A DNA stretch of 35,343 nucleotides from an uncultured SAR116 cluster alpha proteobacterium (GTDB lineage Bacteria; Pseudomonadota; Alphaproteobacteria; Puniceispirillales; Puniceispirillaceae). The position numbers and the translations under genes were made by a program. Shown one piece after another: positions 8,672 through 16,547 of the stretch. The stretch covers positions 1 to 35,343 of the forward strand of contig CACHXC010000016.1 in NCBI GenBank assembly GCA_902583715.1, given 5' to 3'. The notes below the pieces were generated by a model that was not told the origin of the DNA, did no database searches, and saw nothing but the letters and a program-made list of their open reading frames with translations. Each line of letters opens with the position of its first letter. Positions within the stretch are counted from its first letter, which is position 1.

Positions 8672-9805
8672 CTATACCACAGTCTCGAGTCCGATGGCAT
8701 CAACAGGTGCGGCAAAAGCCTCGGCAAGGCTGGAAAACGTTTCTATTATTTTTCTTGTCGCGGCAAACCGTTCGGGGTGCAGCCTCCCATTTTCCCATAA
8801 AGCGGTTCCGTCTATTGTGACAGTCGGATCAACGATCATCCAACAAATCTCACCTGGCGGACCCATCCCACAGGTGTGAAAATGAAGCAGGCGCGGGCTG
8901 GAAAAGACCGTCTGAGACCAGCGAACAGGATCGTCTTTGGCTGCCATGTCGTAACCCATCAGCGGATGAATGCCTGCATGCCAGGAGTCGATATTATACG
9001 CGTCGATGCCAAATTGGGCGGCAACATCGTCATAATGTTGCCTGAAATGGGCGACTAGATTGGCGGGGCCTGTTATGTTATCAATCCGAGCGCCTTTGAT
9101 ATGTGCTGTCACTATATCGGGTAGGCTGAGAAATGCTGGGTCATAAACTTTTGAGCCTGTAGGGGTTAGGTAGTGTGTTAATTTGATCACACCATTGAAT
9201 TTATTTGCCAAAACAGGTTTGGGTGCGCCCATTGGAAAGCGGCTGACAATGACTTCACCACCATTTGTCAAGCTCTCACCAGGTGATCCCTCAAAGTCTG
9301 TTCCCAATGGGCAGGTCACACGGACTTGACGCGCAGTTAGCGTTACCTCATCAACGGCATTTTTCAATGCAACCATTGCTTTGTGGTCTAGCGTGCTGTA
9401 ACCACTCGCGAGCATTTCGGCGTTTAGCGCGTAGCTCATAACTGATCGTGGGCCACGATACAGAGGCTCGAACCTGCCTTGATCTCCAATTCGGGCAAAA
9501 AAGATTGCCTCGTCAACTGTATCTAGCGCTTGTTGCACAGCAGTAATAGCGTGGTTCTGCGGTGCGCCAACTTGAAGATTTTTGACCACTGCTCCCTTCT
9601 CTTCAAGCACACTCGCAACGCATGCAGGTGCAGCAGCATCATACCAGCCTAGAGCGGGATCTTCAGCAACAACTAAAATTGTTTTACCAATAACATCTCC
9701 AAGGCAACCTTCGACCAAGTTGCACGCCCCTGATCTCAGTGCGCTCGATGTGAGCCAATCAACACCAGCAGGTGGATCGTCAGAAGTCATGAGTATATCA
9801 AGCAT
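8672..9805 (-). CDS. M29 aminopeptidase/NicX-like putative metal-dependent enzyme
   Basis: 377 aa. I recognise it only at superfamily level. Charged and His-rich C-terminal segments (DSWHAGIHPLMGYD, about 276-289; LLHFHTCGMGPPGE, about 309-322) could hold metal ligands, as in M29 leucyl aminopeptidase and NicX-type 2,5-dihydroxypyridine dioxygenase. The N-terminal half (ILVVAEDPALGWYD) resembles the leading domain of that group. Start ATG at 9805 has GGGGGA eight bases upstream. It lies between an AhpD-like gene and soxB on the same strand, which suggests a role in the amine pathway. The actual reaction cannot be told from sequence; a nitrogen-heterocycle or amide substrate is a guess. Confidence 0.5.
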   Translation of the reverse strand: MLDILMTSDDPPAGVDWLTSSALRSGACNLVEGCLGDVIGKTILVVAEDPALGWYDAAAPACVASVLEEKGAVVKNLQVGAPQNHAITAVQQALDTVDEAIFFARIGDQGRFEPLYRGPRSVMSYALNAEMLASGYSTLDHKAMVALKNAVDEVTLTARQVRVTCPLGTDFEGSPGESLTNGGEVIVSRFPMGAPKPVLANKFNGVIKLTHYLTPTGSKVYDPAFLSLPDIVTAHIKGARIDNITGPANLVAHFRQHYDDVAAQFGIDAYNIDSWHAGIHPLMGYDMAAKDDPVRWSQTVFSSPRLLHFHTCGMGPPGEICWMIVDPTVTIDGTALWENGRLHPERFAATRKIIETFSSLAEAFAAPVDAIGLETVV

Positions 9806-9818
9806 GTTAAAAATCCCC

Positions 9819-10394
9819 CTAGTCTAAATAGTAACCTATAACGTCCCCCTGTGTTGAAACGCCAAGTCCGTTGAGGCTTCTATTTACATAATTAAAATAG
9901 CTAATAATTTGGTTGGCTTCGAGTATCTGGCCGTCGTCAAGGTCGGCGTCTTGCAGTGCTCGCACATCCGACTCCTGCATCTCTCCTGGCGTTCTTGTCA
10001 ATTTTTCCGCATATTGCAGCAACGCTAGTTCAGCACCGCCAAATACATCCTCGGGTTTGCACCTTTTAAGGGCTGCTTCAACATCATCTGCGCGCGCTTT
10101 GTTTTCCATGAGATGGGCAGCATTTTTCCAGTGATTGGCGTAGGAATAAGCGCAACCATTGAGGAAAGACACATAAGAACCAATGACTTCTTGCAACCAA
10201 GTTGGGAGAGTGTTCGCATCATCATGTAAAACGGCCTGATAAAGAATGACGTGACCACGCATAGTGTTTGGTCTGTGTGAGTGCACGCGCATCACGTTAT
10301 CAACGGTTCCATGAGGCGTTCGCGCAATGTCTAACGCGTCCCGAAGTTCGGGGCACGCATCAGCGTCACTGATCATCGATATCCAAGCTGTCAT
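9819..10394 (-). CDS. AhpD/carboxymuconolactone decarboxylase-fold protein lacking the second active-site Cys
   Basis: 191 aa, the size of alkylhydroperoxidase-related proteins. The helical core has the typical VGSYVSFLNGCAYSYANHW-type motif near residues 69-87, but where AhpD has Cys-x-x-Cys this protein has Cys-x-x-Ser (GCAYS). It keeps one redox cysteine and the nearby histidine, so classical disulfide chemistry is unlikely. It is probably the first gene of the minus-strand operon leading to soxBDAG. Sarcosine oxidase releases H2O2, so a peroxide-related function would make sense, but this is inference. Confidence 0.7.
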   Translation of the reverse strand: MTAWISMISDADACPELRDALDIARTPHGTVDNVMRVHSHRPNTMRGHVILYQAVLHDDANTLPTWLQEVIGSYVSFLNGCAYSYANHWKNAAHLMENKARADDVEAALKRCKPEDVFGGAELALLQYAEKLTRTPGEMQESDVRALQDADLDDGQILEANQIISYFNYVNRSLNGLGVSTQGDVIGYYLD

Positions 10395-10421
10395 CTTCTA
10401 CTTGTCCAAGGCACCCCTGAT

Positions 10422-10450
10422 GTTATGGATTTCCAATGTTGATCCATAAC
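10422..10450. promoter_or_regulatory. Perfect 9-bp dyad in the divergent gap, candidate operator
   Basis: GTTATGGAT (10422-10430) and ATCCATAAC (10442-10450) are perfect inverted arms with an 11-bp centre. The dyad begins 28 bp upstream of the AhpD-like start codon, in the roughly 300-bp gap between that operon and the plus-strand DUF6282 gene. A looser ATGTTATGA/TCAACATAA pair follows at about 10485-10505. Arm length and spacing suit a dimeric regulator. The rest of this gap holds no gene I can support. Confidence 0.5.
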
Positions 10451-10694
10451 AAAAGTGGGCGAATGATGTTACACATTGCGAAAAATGTTATGATTTGTCA
10501 ACATAAGGATTGTCCGGTTGAGACAGTTTGTGCTCTCTTTTTTTCGGGTGACAGCAATAACATTTAATAGTTGCATTCAAGGCGTTGTTGCAATGTAGTG
10601 AAACAAGGCGATAAGAATGCGTTAGTATGACGCATCAAGGTGATCAAGATGGCCAGACAAAGCCCAAATTTATTTGCTAATGGAGAACAAGGTG

Positions 10695-11654
10695 ATGACA
10701 AGTTCAAGTGAAGAAGTCTGGCAGATCATGATAAATTCCGGGGTCTATGATGATCTGAGGGGTGTGATTGATATTCATTGTCATCCCAATCCAGATTTCT
10801 GCAGGCGTCTGCTGGATGATCCCGACCTTGTGGCGATTGCCAAGGCAGTAGGTATGCGTGCGGTGATGATCAAAAGTCATTTTTCGTCAACGCATGAACG
10901 AGCTTATCTTGCGGAAAAGGCTGTTGGTGGTGGGATACGCGTGTTCGGCTTAATTTGCCTCAATCCGTCTGTGGGTGGTTTTAATCCCGAAGCCGTCAAG
11001 ATTGCTCTTCGCAACGGTGTTGGCGCTGTGTGGATGCCGTCTATGTGGTCGGAAAATCATGCGCGCTATGTGCGATCGCAAGGACATGGCATGGGTTATC
11101 AGACATTAGGTATGGAATTTCCTGAGGAGGGGACGGGGCTAACTATCCTTGACGGTGCTGGTAAAATCATTGACCCACTTCTCGAAATTCTTGATCTTGT
11201 TGCAGAGGCAGATGTGATGCTGGCGAGCGGACATCTCACAGCTGATGAAGCGCATATACTGCTTGCCGAAGCAAAGCGGCGTGGCATCTCACGGACAGTG
11301 GTGCACACAGCCAATTACCATGTTATGAAATATTCGAATACTGATCTCAAACAGATGGTGGATGATTATGGTGCTGTACTGGAAATGGGTTTCAGTTCGT
11401 TGCCAAATGGTATCTGGGACCCGCTCGATCACAATCGGATCATCACAGTTGCCGATGTTGCAGAGATTATTCGTCTTGTTGGTACAGATAATGTCGTTTT
11501 GTCTTCAGATACGGGTCAGTTGTCAACGGCGATGCCCGTTGAGGCAATGCGTCTGTGGATCAGCCATATGCGATCGCAAGATTTTACGCAGGCTGAGATT
11601 GATGTGATGACGAAGACAACACCGGGACGTCTGCTTGGCTTGGATAAAGAATAA
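10695..11654 (+). CDS. DUF6282-type amidohydrolase-like metalloenzyme
   Basis: 319 aa from ATG 10695, chosen because GGAG at 10682-10685 stands nine bases before it; earlier starts (TTG 10674, ATG 10680) lack such a site. TIM-barrel metallohydrolase marks: DIHCHPNP (the H-x-H metal pair), MIKSH, LASGHL and SSDTG near the C-terminus (Asp). These are the metal-binding positions of the amidohydrolase superfamily. The protein matches what I remember of the uncharacterised DUF6282 group. The ABC transporter ATPase gene follows after 35 bp on the same strand, so the likely substrate is something that transporter imports, perhaps a cyclic amide or modified amino acid. No reaction can be assigned. 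Confidence 0.75.
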   Translation: MTSSSEEVWQIMINSGVYDDLRGVIDIHCHPNPDFCRRLLDDPDLVAIAKAVGMRAVMIKSHFSSTHERAYLAEKAVGGGIRVFGLICLNPSVGGFNPEAVKIALRNGVGAVWMPSMWSENHARYVRSQGHGMGYQTLGMEFPEEGTGLTILDGAGKIIDPLLEILDLVAEADVMLASGHLTADEAHILLAEAKRRGISRTVVHTANYHVMKYSNTDLKQMVDDYGAVLEMGFSSLPNGIWDPLDHNRIITVADVAEIIRLVGTDNVVLSSDTGQLSTAMPVEAMRLWISHMRSQDFTQAEIDVMTKTTPGRLLGLDKE

Positions 11655-11689
11655 ATAGACTAAAATTTTCAAGAGGAGATTGTCGCATA

Positions 11690-12433
11690 ATGGCTAAGCA
11701 AGAGGCTGTTCGTGTTGTTGGGCTGAGTAAATGGTTTGGCGATTTTCAGGCCTTAAAGGACGTTAATTTAACAGTTTCTCACGGTGAGCGCGTCGTCATA
11801 TGTGGTCCGTCCGGTTCCGGCAAATCCACATTGATTAGATGTGTAAATACTCTCGAGGATCATGATGATGGAGAGATTATTATCAGTGGCGTGAAGATTG
11901 GCGAAAATCCATCATCTGATAAAAAAGCGCTGGCTGAAGTCGGTATGGTATTTCAGCAATTTAATCTTTTTCCACATCTAACCATTCTCGAAAATTTGAC
12001 ACTTGGCCCTATCAAATCGCGTGGCATCAGCAAGGCCGATGCCGAGAGGCTGGCAATGAAATATCTTGAGCGTGTGCGCATACCGGATCAAGCGCACAAG
12101 CGGCCAAGTGGGCTTTCTGGCGGCCAGCAACAGCGTGTAGCGATCGCGCGGTCTTTATGCATGGAGCCAAAGATCATGCTTTTTGATGAGCCGACATCGG
12201 CTCTTGATCCGGAGATGATTGCGGAAGTTTTGGATGTGATTGTGGATCTTGCCAATGAGGGTATGACAATGATTTGCGTGACCCACGAGATGGGGTTTGC
12301 GAAGCAGGCAGCGGATCGGATGGTGTTCATGGATGGAGGTGAAATCATCGAAACAGGATCACCGGATGCGTTTTTCACCGCGCCTGAAACCGACCGATGC
12401 AAGAGGTTTCTCGATCAGATACTCCGTCACTAG
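11690..12433 (+). CDS. Polar amino-acid ABC transporter ATP-binding protein
   Basis: 247 aa, standard for the GlnQ/AapP/BztD group. Walker A GPSGSGKST (39-47), Q-loop VFQQFNLFPH, signature LSGGQQQRVAIARSL, Walker B IMLFDEPTSALDP and the switch histidine in VTHEMGFA are all intact. It energises uptake through a permease pair. Its partners appear to be the two permeases and binding protein encoded on the opposite strand just downstream, which is unusual because this class is normally one operon. GAGGAG stands 11 bases before the start. The stop is 55 bp from the convergent permease stop, with no clear terminator between. Confidence 0.95.
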   Translation: MAKQEAVRVVGLSKWFGDFQALKDVNLTVSHGERVVICGPSGSGKSTLIRCVNTLEDHDDGEIIISGVKIGENPSSDKKALAEVGMVFQQFNLFPHLTILENLTLGPIKSRGISKADAERLAMKYLERVRIPDQAHKRPSGLSGGQQQRVAIARSLCMEPKIMLFDEPTSALDPEMIAEVLDVIVDLANEGMTMICVTHEMGFAKQAADRMVFMDGGEIIETGSPDAFFTAPETDRCKRFLDQILRH

Positions 12434-12440
12434 ACGCAGA

Positions 12441-12495
12441 TTTATCTATCGGGACAGGCCTGACTTGTTGACTAGTTGCAGGGTTTATCTATCGG
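12441..12495. repeat. 12-bp direct repeat between convergent transporter genes
   Basis: TTTATCTATCGG occurs at 12441-12452 and again at 12484-12495; the second copy covers the end of the permease gene. It probably arose by a small local duplication. No function is apparent. Confidence 0.6.
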
Positions 12496-13415
12496 ACGTC
12501 ACCGCGCTTTTCGAGTTTGCTGAATATGAGTGAGCAAACAAAACAGATACTGAAATACATCACGCCAACGGTCAGCCACACCTCAAAGAAGCGTTGCTCA
12601 GAAATGGCGATTTCCATCGCCAGAAAAGACAGCTCCTGAATAGAAATCAACGCAACGAGGGAACTGTCCTTGATCAGAGTAATGAACTGCCCGGCCAATG
12701 GCGGTAACACCCGCTGAATCGCTTGCGGCAAAATCACATAGCGCAGAACTTTCCAGCGGCTCAAGCCGACAGTATATCCGGCTTCTGTCTGTCCTTTGGG
12801 TATTGATTGGATGCCAGCCCGGACTATTTCAGCAATATAAGCGGCTGACATTAATGCGAGGCTGATCACACCGGAGATAAAATTCTCAACCAGATTGGAC
12901 GGACCAAGCAATAATTCCAAGGTGGCCTGTGGCCTCGGGTCGAGGCCCTCGAGCATCTCTCTAATTTCAAGATGTGGAATGATCTGACTACTAATGAAAA
13001 AATAAAACAGAAACAGAAAAGGTACTGGAGGTATGTTGCGGATAAATTCGACATATACCCAACCTAGCAAGCGTGGAAGCAGGCGGGTGCTGGTTCTCGC
13101 AATACCCAACAGAACGCCAAGAATTGTTGACAGAAACAGTGCCCAGATTGAAATCCGTATTGTTGTAATCAAACCTTTTATCAACAAATTCGGCAAAAAG
13201 CGGGATGTTTCCTCGTCCCAACGGAAAAGATATCCGGGTATCACCGACCAATCCCAACTATAGATCAGCACGGAGTCAACGCGGTAAATCACATAGAAGA
13301 TAAACACCACAACAGCGGCCATCACCAAAAAATCAAGAGGAACAATATTTAGACTGCGCTTTTTTGGTTGCCATCTATGCGCGCTCCCGGACCTTACGTT
13401 CAAAATAGCCAACAA
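12489..13415 (-). CDS. Amino-acid ABC transporter permease (second), uncertain start
   Basis: Membrane protein of the HisMQ/AapM type, with the permease EAA-loop at GQTEAGYTVGLSRWKVLRYV and several hydrophobic segments. The reported span starts at TTG 13415, inside the upstream permease gene (41-nt overlap), and its first 14 codons look like read-through of that gene. A more natural start is the ATG at 13374, directly after the upstream stop (TAGATG), but it is out of frame by one base. Removing one A from the A6 run just after it would give MATKKRSLNIVPLDFLVMAA, a typical N-terminus. So either there is a one-base error or mutation, or translation starts at a weak internal codon. Function in amino-acid uptake is well supported; the exact start is not. 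Confidence 0.85.
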   Translation of the reverse strand: MLAILNVRSGSAHRWQPKKRSLNIVPLDFLVMAAVVVFIFYVIYRVDSVLIYSWDWSVIPGYLFRWDEETSRFLPNLLIKGLITTIRISIWALFLSTILGVLLGIARTSTRLLPRLLGWVYVEFIRNIPPVPFLFLFYFFISSQIIPHLEIREMLEGLDPRPQATLELLLGPSNLVENFISGVISLALMSAAYIAEIVRAGIQSIPKGQTEAGYTVGLSRWKVLRYVILPQAIQRVLPPLAGQFITLIKDSSLVALISIQELSFLAMEIAISEQRFFEVWLTVGVMYFSICFVCSLIFSKLEKRGDVR

Positions 13416-14178
13416 CAGTTGAGAGAATAATCGTCATGACGAGATACATGCCACCAACAACAAGCCAAATCTCAAAACTCATGAAGGTGTCGGCAACAAG
13501 ATTCCTGGCCTCAGTTGTCAGTTCGAACACGGCAACAAAGCTGAGGATTGCCGAATGTTTGATGAGATTGACCAAAATTCCTGTCAGGGGGGGCAGCATA
13601 AGTGGTATCGCTTGTGGCAGGACCACATTTGCATAGGTTCTGCGTTGGTCGAGGCCAATAGTGCGTGCCGCTTCCCATTGGCCTCTATCGACCGCGTTAA
13701 TACTGGCTCGAATAATCTCCGAAGCGAAGGACCCCTCAAAGAAGGCTAGGCATAGAATGCCGGTCCATAGAGGGTTGTTGATTCCAAGAATGGGCTGCAA
13801 CACAAAGTAAAAGATCGATACTTGCACCAACAAAGGTGTGTTCCGAATGATCTCAACATAGCCGCGGGCGACGGTGCGACCTGATATCGATTGTGACAGT
13901 CTTAGAATAGCTGTTGTTAGCCCGATCAACAGCGTCAAGATCATGCCCCATGCGGCCACATAGAGCGTTACCTGCAGGCCGTAAATCAGCGGTCCCCAAA
14001 TTATCTCGCCATCAATGTCACGAAAGAAGAAGGCTGGCACTCGATACCACTGCCACCTATAATTCATCTGATCTACACCGCGCCAGACAACCCATCCGAC
14101 AAACGCAATCAGAAGACAGAATTGTAACAAATCCCCAAACGGTAAACGGGATCCATGTTTTTTTGTTAAATGCTGCAT
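13375..14178 (-). CDS. Amino-acid ABC transporter permease (first)
   Basis: 267 aa inner-membrane permease of the HisMQ/AapQ class. It has a hydrophobic segment near 20-34, others through the body, and the EAA cytoplasmic loop GQWEAARTIGLDQRRTYANV followed by VLPQAIPLMLPPL, which contacts the ATPase. ATG at 14178 is the natural start. It lies between the binding-protein gene (separated by a hairpin-T tract) and the second permease (overlapping or abutting), forming the membrane pore with the latter. Confidence 0.93.
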   Translation of the reverse strand: MQHLTKKHGSRLPFGDLLQFCLLIAFVGWVVWRGVDQMNYRWQWYRVPAFFFRDIDGEIIWGPLIYGLQVTLYVAAWGMILTLLIGLTTAILRLSQSISGRTVARGYVEIIRNTPLLVQVSIFYFVLQPILGINNPLWTGILCLAFFEGSFASEIIRASINAVDRGQWEAARTIGLDQRRTYANVVLPQAIPLMLPPLTGILVNLIKHSAILSFVAVFELTTEARNLVADTFMSFEIWLVVGGMYLVMTIILSTVVGYFERKVRERA

Positions 14179-14195
14179 TTAGGACGTTCCCACCG

Positions 14196-14224
14196 AAAAA
14201 AATCGCGGCCCGCATGAGCCGCGA
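14196..14224 (-). terminator. Intrinsic terminator/attenuator between binding protein and permeases
   Basis: Reading the minus strand, stem TCGCGGC pairs with GCCGCGA (plus coordinates 14203-14209 and 14218-14224) around an 8-nt loop and is followed by seven T. It lies 72 bp after the binding-protein stop and just before the permease start. Partial termination here would give more binding protein than permease, a common arrangement in such transporters. Confidence 0.75.
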
Positions 14225-14295
14225 CACCGATTGATGGTGGATAATCTTGACAAGCCGGATGGCAAAACCGTCGCGGCTGTCTGATGTCCATCAAA

Positions 14296-15111
14296 TCAGT
14301 TTACCTGGTCTTTCCAGTCGCGGCTCTGGAACCATCGGGCGTGGGTCCGCTCAAGCCAACCGTCAAGCGTTCTATACTGGATCCAATTGTCGAAGAAGTT
14401 TAGTGCATCCGGGTCACCCTTGCGGACCGCGAATGCTGATGCAGAGGGGTCAAAAGGACCAATGCCGAACGGGTTGTAAAGCACATCAGGGTTGTCAATC
14501 ACATAATAGGCAGGCTTTGGTTCTGATGTTAAAAATGCATGGGCGTTGCCGTTCAAAACGTCCTGAAGTGCCTGTGCGTCATCGTCAAACTGCCTGACGC
14601 GCGCTTTTGGAAATAGCCGCTCAGCCGTTTCACCCGGGGCAGTGCCGCGTTTGATGGTCAAAGTGACCTTGCTACTGTTCCAGTCCTCCATGGTCTTAAG
14701 ACCGTCTTTAGCTGCCAGAGCGGTATTTGCTGCCATGCCAACGTTCAAATAAGCATAGGGCTTTGAAAAATTCACCGTCAAATTGCGCGCTGGCTTATGA
14801 ACCATGCCGGTGATGATGACGTCAAATTTGCCGGCGAGAAGGGCAGGGATGATGCCGTCCCATGCTGTTGGAACGAGTTCCACCTCAACACCCATATCCT
14901 TTGCCAATTGCCGCGACACGTCTATTTCAAAGCCGATCAGATCGCCTTTCTTATCACGCATTGCCCATGGCACAAATGTTGACAAGCCAACCACAAGCTT
15001 GCCACGTTTGACCACATCATCGATCACACTATCTGCAGATGCTGATCCAACCATGCCAACGCTCATCACCAATGCAATGCATGCGGTTAGCAATTTATTC
15101 CACATTTTCAT
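14296..15111 (-). CDS. Amino-acid ABC transporter periplasmic binding protein
   Basis: 271 aa from ATG 15111, which has GGGAG seven bases upstream; an in-frame codon at 15150 is poorer. The first residues MKMWNKLLTACIALVMSVGM plus a small-residue cleavage site near SASA-D form a Sec signal peptide. The mature part is a family 3 solute-binding protein: GKLVVGLSTFVPWAMRDKKG, GFEIDVSRQLAKDMGVEVE, and PTAWDGIIPALLAGKFDVII. Such proteins capture polar amino acids or similar small solutes in the periplasm. First gene of a minus-strand transporter operon whose ATPase is on the other strand. The ligand cannot be read from sequence. Confidence 0.93.
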   Translation of the reverse strand: MKMWNKLLTACIALVMSVGMVGSASADSVIDDVVKRGKLVVGLSTFVPWAMRDKKGDLIGFEIDVSRQLAKDMGVEVELVPTAWDGIIPALLAGKFDVIITGMVHKPARNLTVNFSKPYAYLNVGMAANTALAAKDGLKTMEDWNSSKVTLTIKRGTAPGETAERLFPKARVRQFDDDAQALQDVLNGNAHAFLTSEPKPAYYVIDNPDVLYNPFGIGPFDPSASAFAVRKGDPDALNFFDNWIQYRTLDGWLERTHARWFQSRDWKDQVN

Positions 15112-15323
15112 TTTCACTCTCCCTAATAGCTGACTTTTCAAAAGACGCACTTACGCGGTCAATGAGTCCACTGGTTCGCGCAATATATTTCTAATTTTTG
15201 TCCAAACTTTCGAGAGTGTCCACTAGATTTATTCTTGTAGTTCTTTTGATTACAAATAAAATTAGGGCCACGGCATGAGTCTTTGTTTCTTCGCTCTGGG
15301 TAGCGTGTCTTTGCATCTGCTAG

Positions 15324-16004
15324 ATGCCAAAGGCATTCCGATTAGTGAGTAAGTTATTGTTAAAATTATATGATTTATCAATTAGCAGTTTCAGTTGTAA
15401 GGTGCGCATTATTCTTGATCACAAAGGTATCGACTGGGTGTCAGTCCCACCACCGGATGGTTATGGTAGTGACGCCTACCGTGCAATAGTTCCTGCAGGC
15501 ACCATTCCGGCTATTGATCAGGACGGGTTTCGTCTGTCTGATTCGGAAGCCATCGCAGAATACATCAATGACACGGTTGTAACGCCGCCGATGTTGCCTG
15601 TGGATGCTAGAATGCGCGCAAATGCACGAGAAATATCACGCTTTCATGACAGCAGGTTGGAACCACTTTTACGAGGTTGTTTCGCGCATGTCGCACCACA
15701 AGCCAGAGACATGGCTGTCGTACGCGGTCACTTTAGTCTTTTTGAACGGCGGCTCACGCATCTCTTAAGAATGGTCAACCCTTCGCCACTGCTTTTTGGC
15801 GAGCAACTGACAATCGCCGATTGCGGTTTCGTCCCAAGTTTTGTCCTGGTACGTAAACTTTTGGATGTTTTCAAGCTGCAGATAAACATACCGCATATTA
15901 TTGCTGAATATGAAACAGCGTTGATGGCTCACCCATCTGTTTCAGCCCATGGCAGCGCCTACCAAACCACGGTGGATGCTTGGATTGCCAGCAAGTTCGT
16001 CTAA
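15324..16004 (+). CDS. Glutathione S-transferase family protein
   Basis: 226 aa. The thioredoxin-like N-terminal domain is recognisable from LKLYDLSISSFSCKVRIIL, through PAGTIPAIDQDGFRLSDSEAIAEYI (the cis-Pro and glutathione gamma-glutamyl binding Ser-Glu-Ala, SEA). It is followed by an all-helical domain with LTIADCGFVP. The enzyme probably conjugates or isomerises via glutathione. The start is uncertain: most relatives begin at the LKLYD strand, so GTG 15345 or TTG 15357 are alternatives to ATG 15324, and none has a clear ribosome site. It stands alone, divergent from the transporter operon; the gap 15111-15324 is AT-rich with nothing else supported. Confidence 0.85.
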   Translation: MPKAFRLVSKLLLKLYDLSISSFSCKVRIILDHKGIDWVSVPPPDGYGSDAYRAIVPAGTIPAIDQDGFRLSDSEAIAEYINDTVVTPPMLPVDARMRANAREISRFHDSRLEPLLRGCFAHVAPQARDMAVVRGHFSLFERRLTHLLRMVNPSPLLFGEQLTIADCGFVPSFVLVRKLLDVFKLQINIPHIIAEYETALMAHPSVSAHGSAYQTTVDAWIASKFV

Positions 16005-16016
16005 ATACAGCGACCA

Positions 16017-16066
16017 CTGGCACAGGAAGACCTCTCCTCCGCCATTTTTGCAAATAGCTTAGTAAA
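16017..16066. repeat. Repeat tail copy A, resembling a tRNA-Ser 3' end
   Basis: AGGAAGACCTCTCCTCCGCC followed by ATTTTT (about 16024-16049) matches 20 of 24 bases with a second copy near 18285-18308. CTCCTCCGCCA is what the 3' end of many tRNA-Ser genes looks like, but no D, anticodon or T arm precedes it, so this is not a tRNA gene. It could be a leftover attachment site of an integrated element. The surrounding stretch 16004-16548 has no gene I can support. Confidence 0.4.
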
Positions 16067-16384
16067 AAATAACTATCTAAATTGTTAAAATCCACTGAGA
16101 TTGTATTCATAGCAATCTCCGAACCAATTGCATGAGTTTCATTGAACGGTTTTGTGACAAAAAAGGGGAGACATACTCTGCGCGACTTGTAATGTCGACT
16201 TCGCTTTGTTCCATTGCGAGACTAGACGAGTTCTAGAAATCACTTGACTTATCAAACCTGACATCTCAGCCCCGGTGCCTCGGATAAGCCGCCAAATGTA
16301 GACATACCTCGTAAAAATCGGTCTACGCAACAGGCTAAAACACGAGAACATAATTTCCTGGCTCCTCGGCGTTTTTGAACATAA

Positions 16385-16508
16385 TTACCCCCCACCGCCT
16401 CCGCCAATCCCAGAACCTGGGTCCAACGCGCAAGAGCCTCGCCCCGTGTATCCGCCCCACCCCCAACAGACATCCAAATCTGAGGCAGAAACGGCTCCAG
16501 TAACCTGG
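16385..16508. repeat. Diverged direct repeat, copy A
   Basis: About 124 bp similar in order and orientation to 18084-18206. Exact blocks shared are CGCCAATCCCAGAA (16402-16415 and 18102-18115) and a 17-base block ACAGACATCCAAATCTG (16466-16482 and 18164-18180). The two copies bracket the BLUF and HtrA-like genes. No intact gene is visible in either copy. Confidence 0.7.
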
Positions 16509-16547
16509 TCAGTGTTGTGATTTATTGGGTTTATTTACACAAAATCT

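Noticed and set aside
13360-13374. Programmed frameshift at the A6-G run in the permease
   Set aside because: The needed shift is +1, not the -1 of A-AAA-AAG slippery sites, and no stimulatory structure is seen; an indel is simpler.
16024-16049. tRNA-Ser gene
   Set aside because: Only the last bases resemble tRNA-Ser; no T-loop, anticodon or D arm precedes them.
16252-16473. Small minus-strand frame across repeat copy A
   Set aside because: The equivalent frame in copy B has a stop, so it is at best a decayed remnant.
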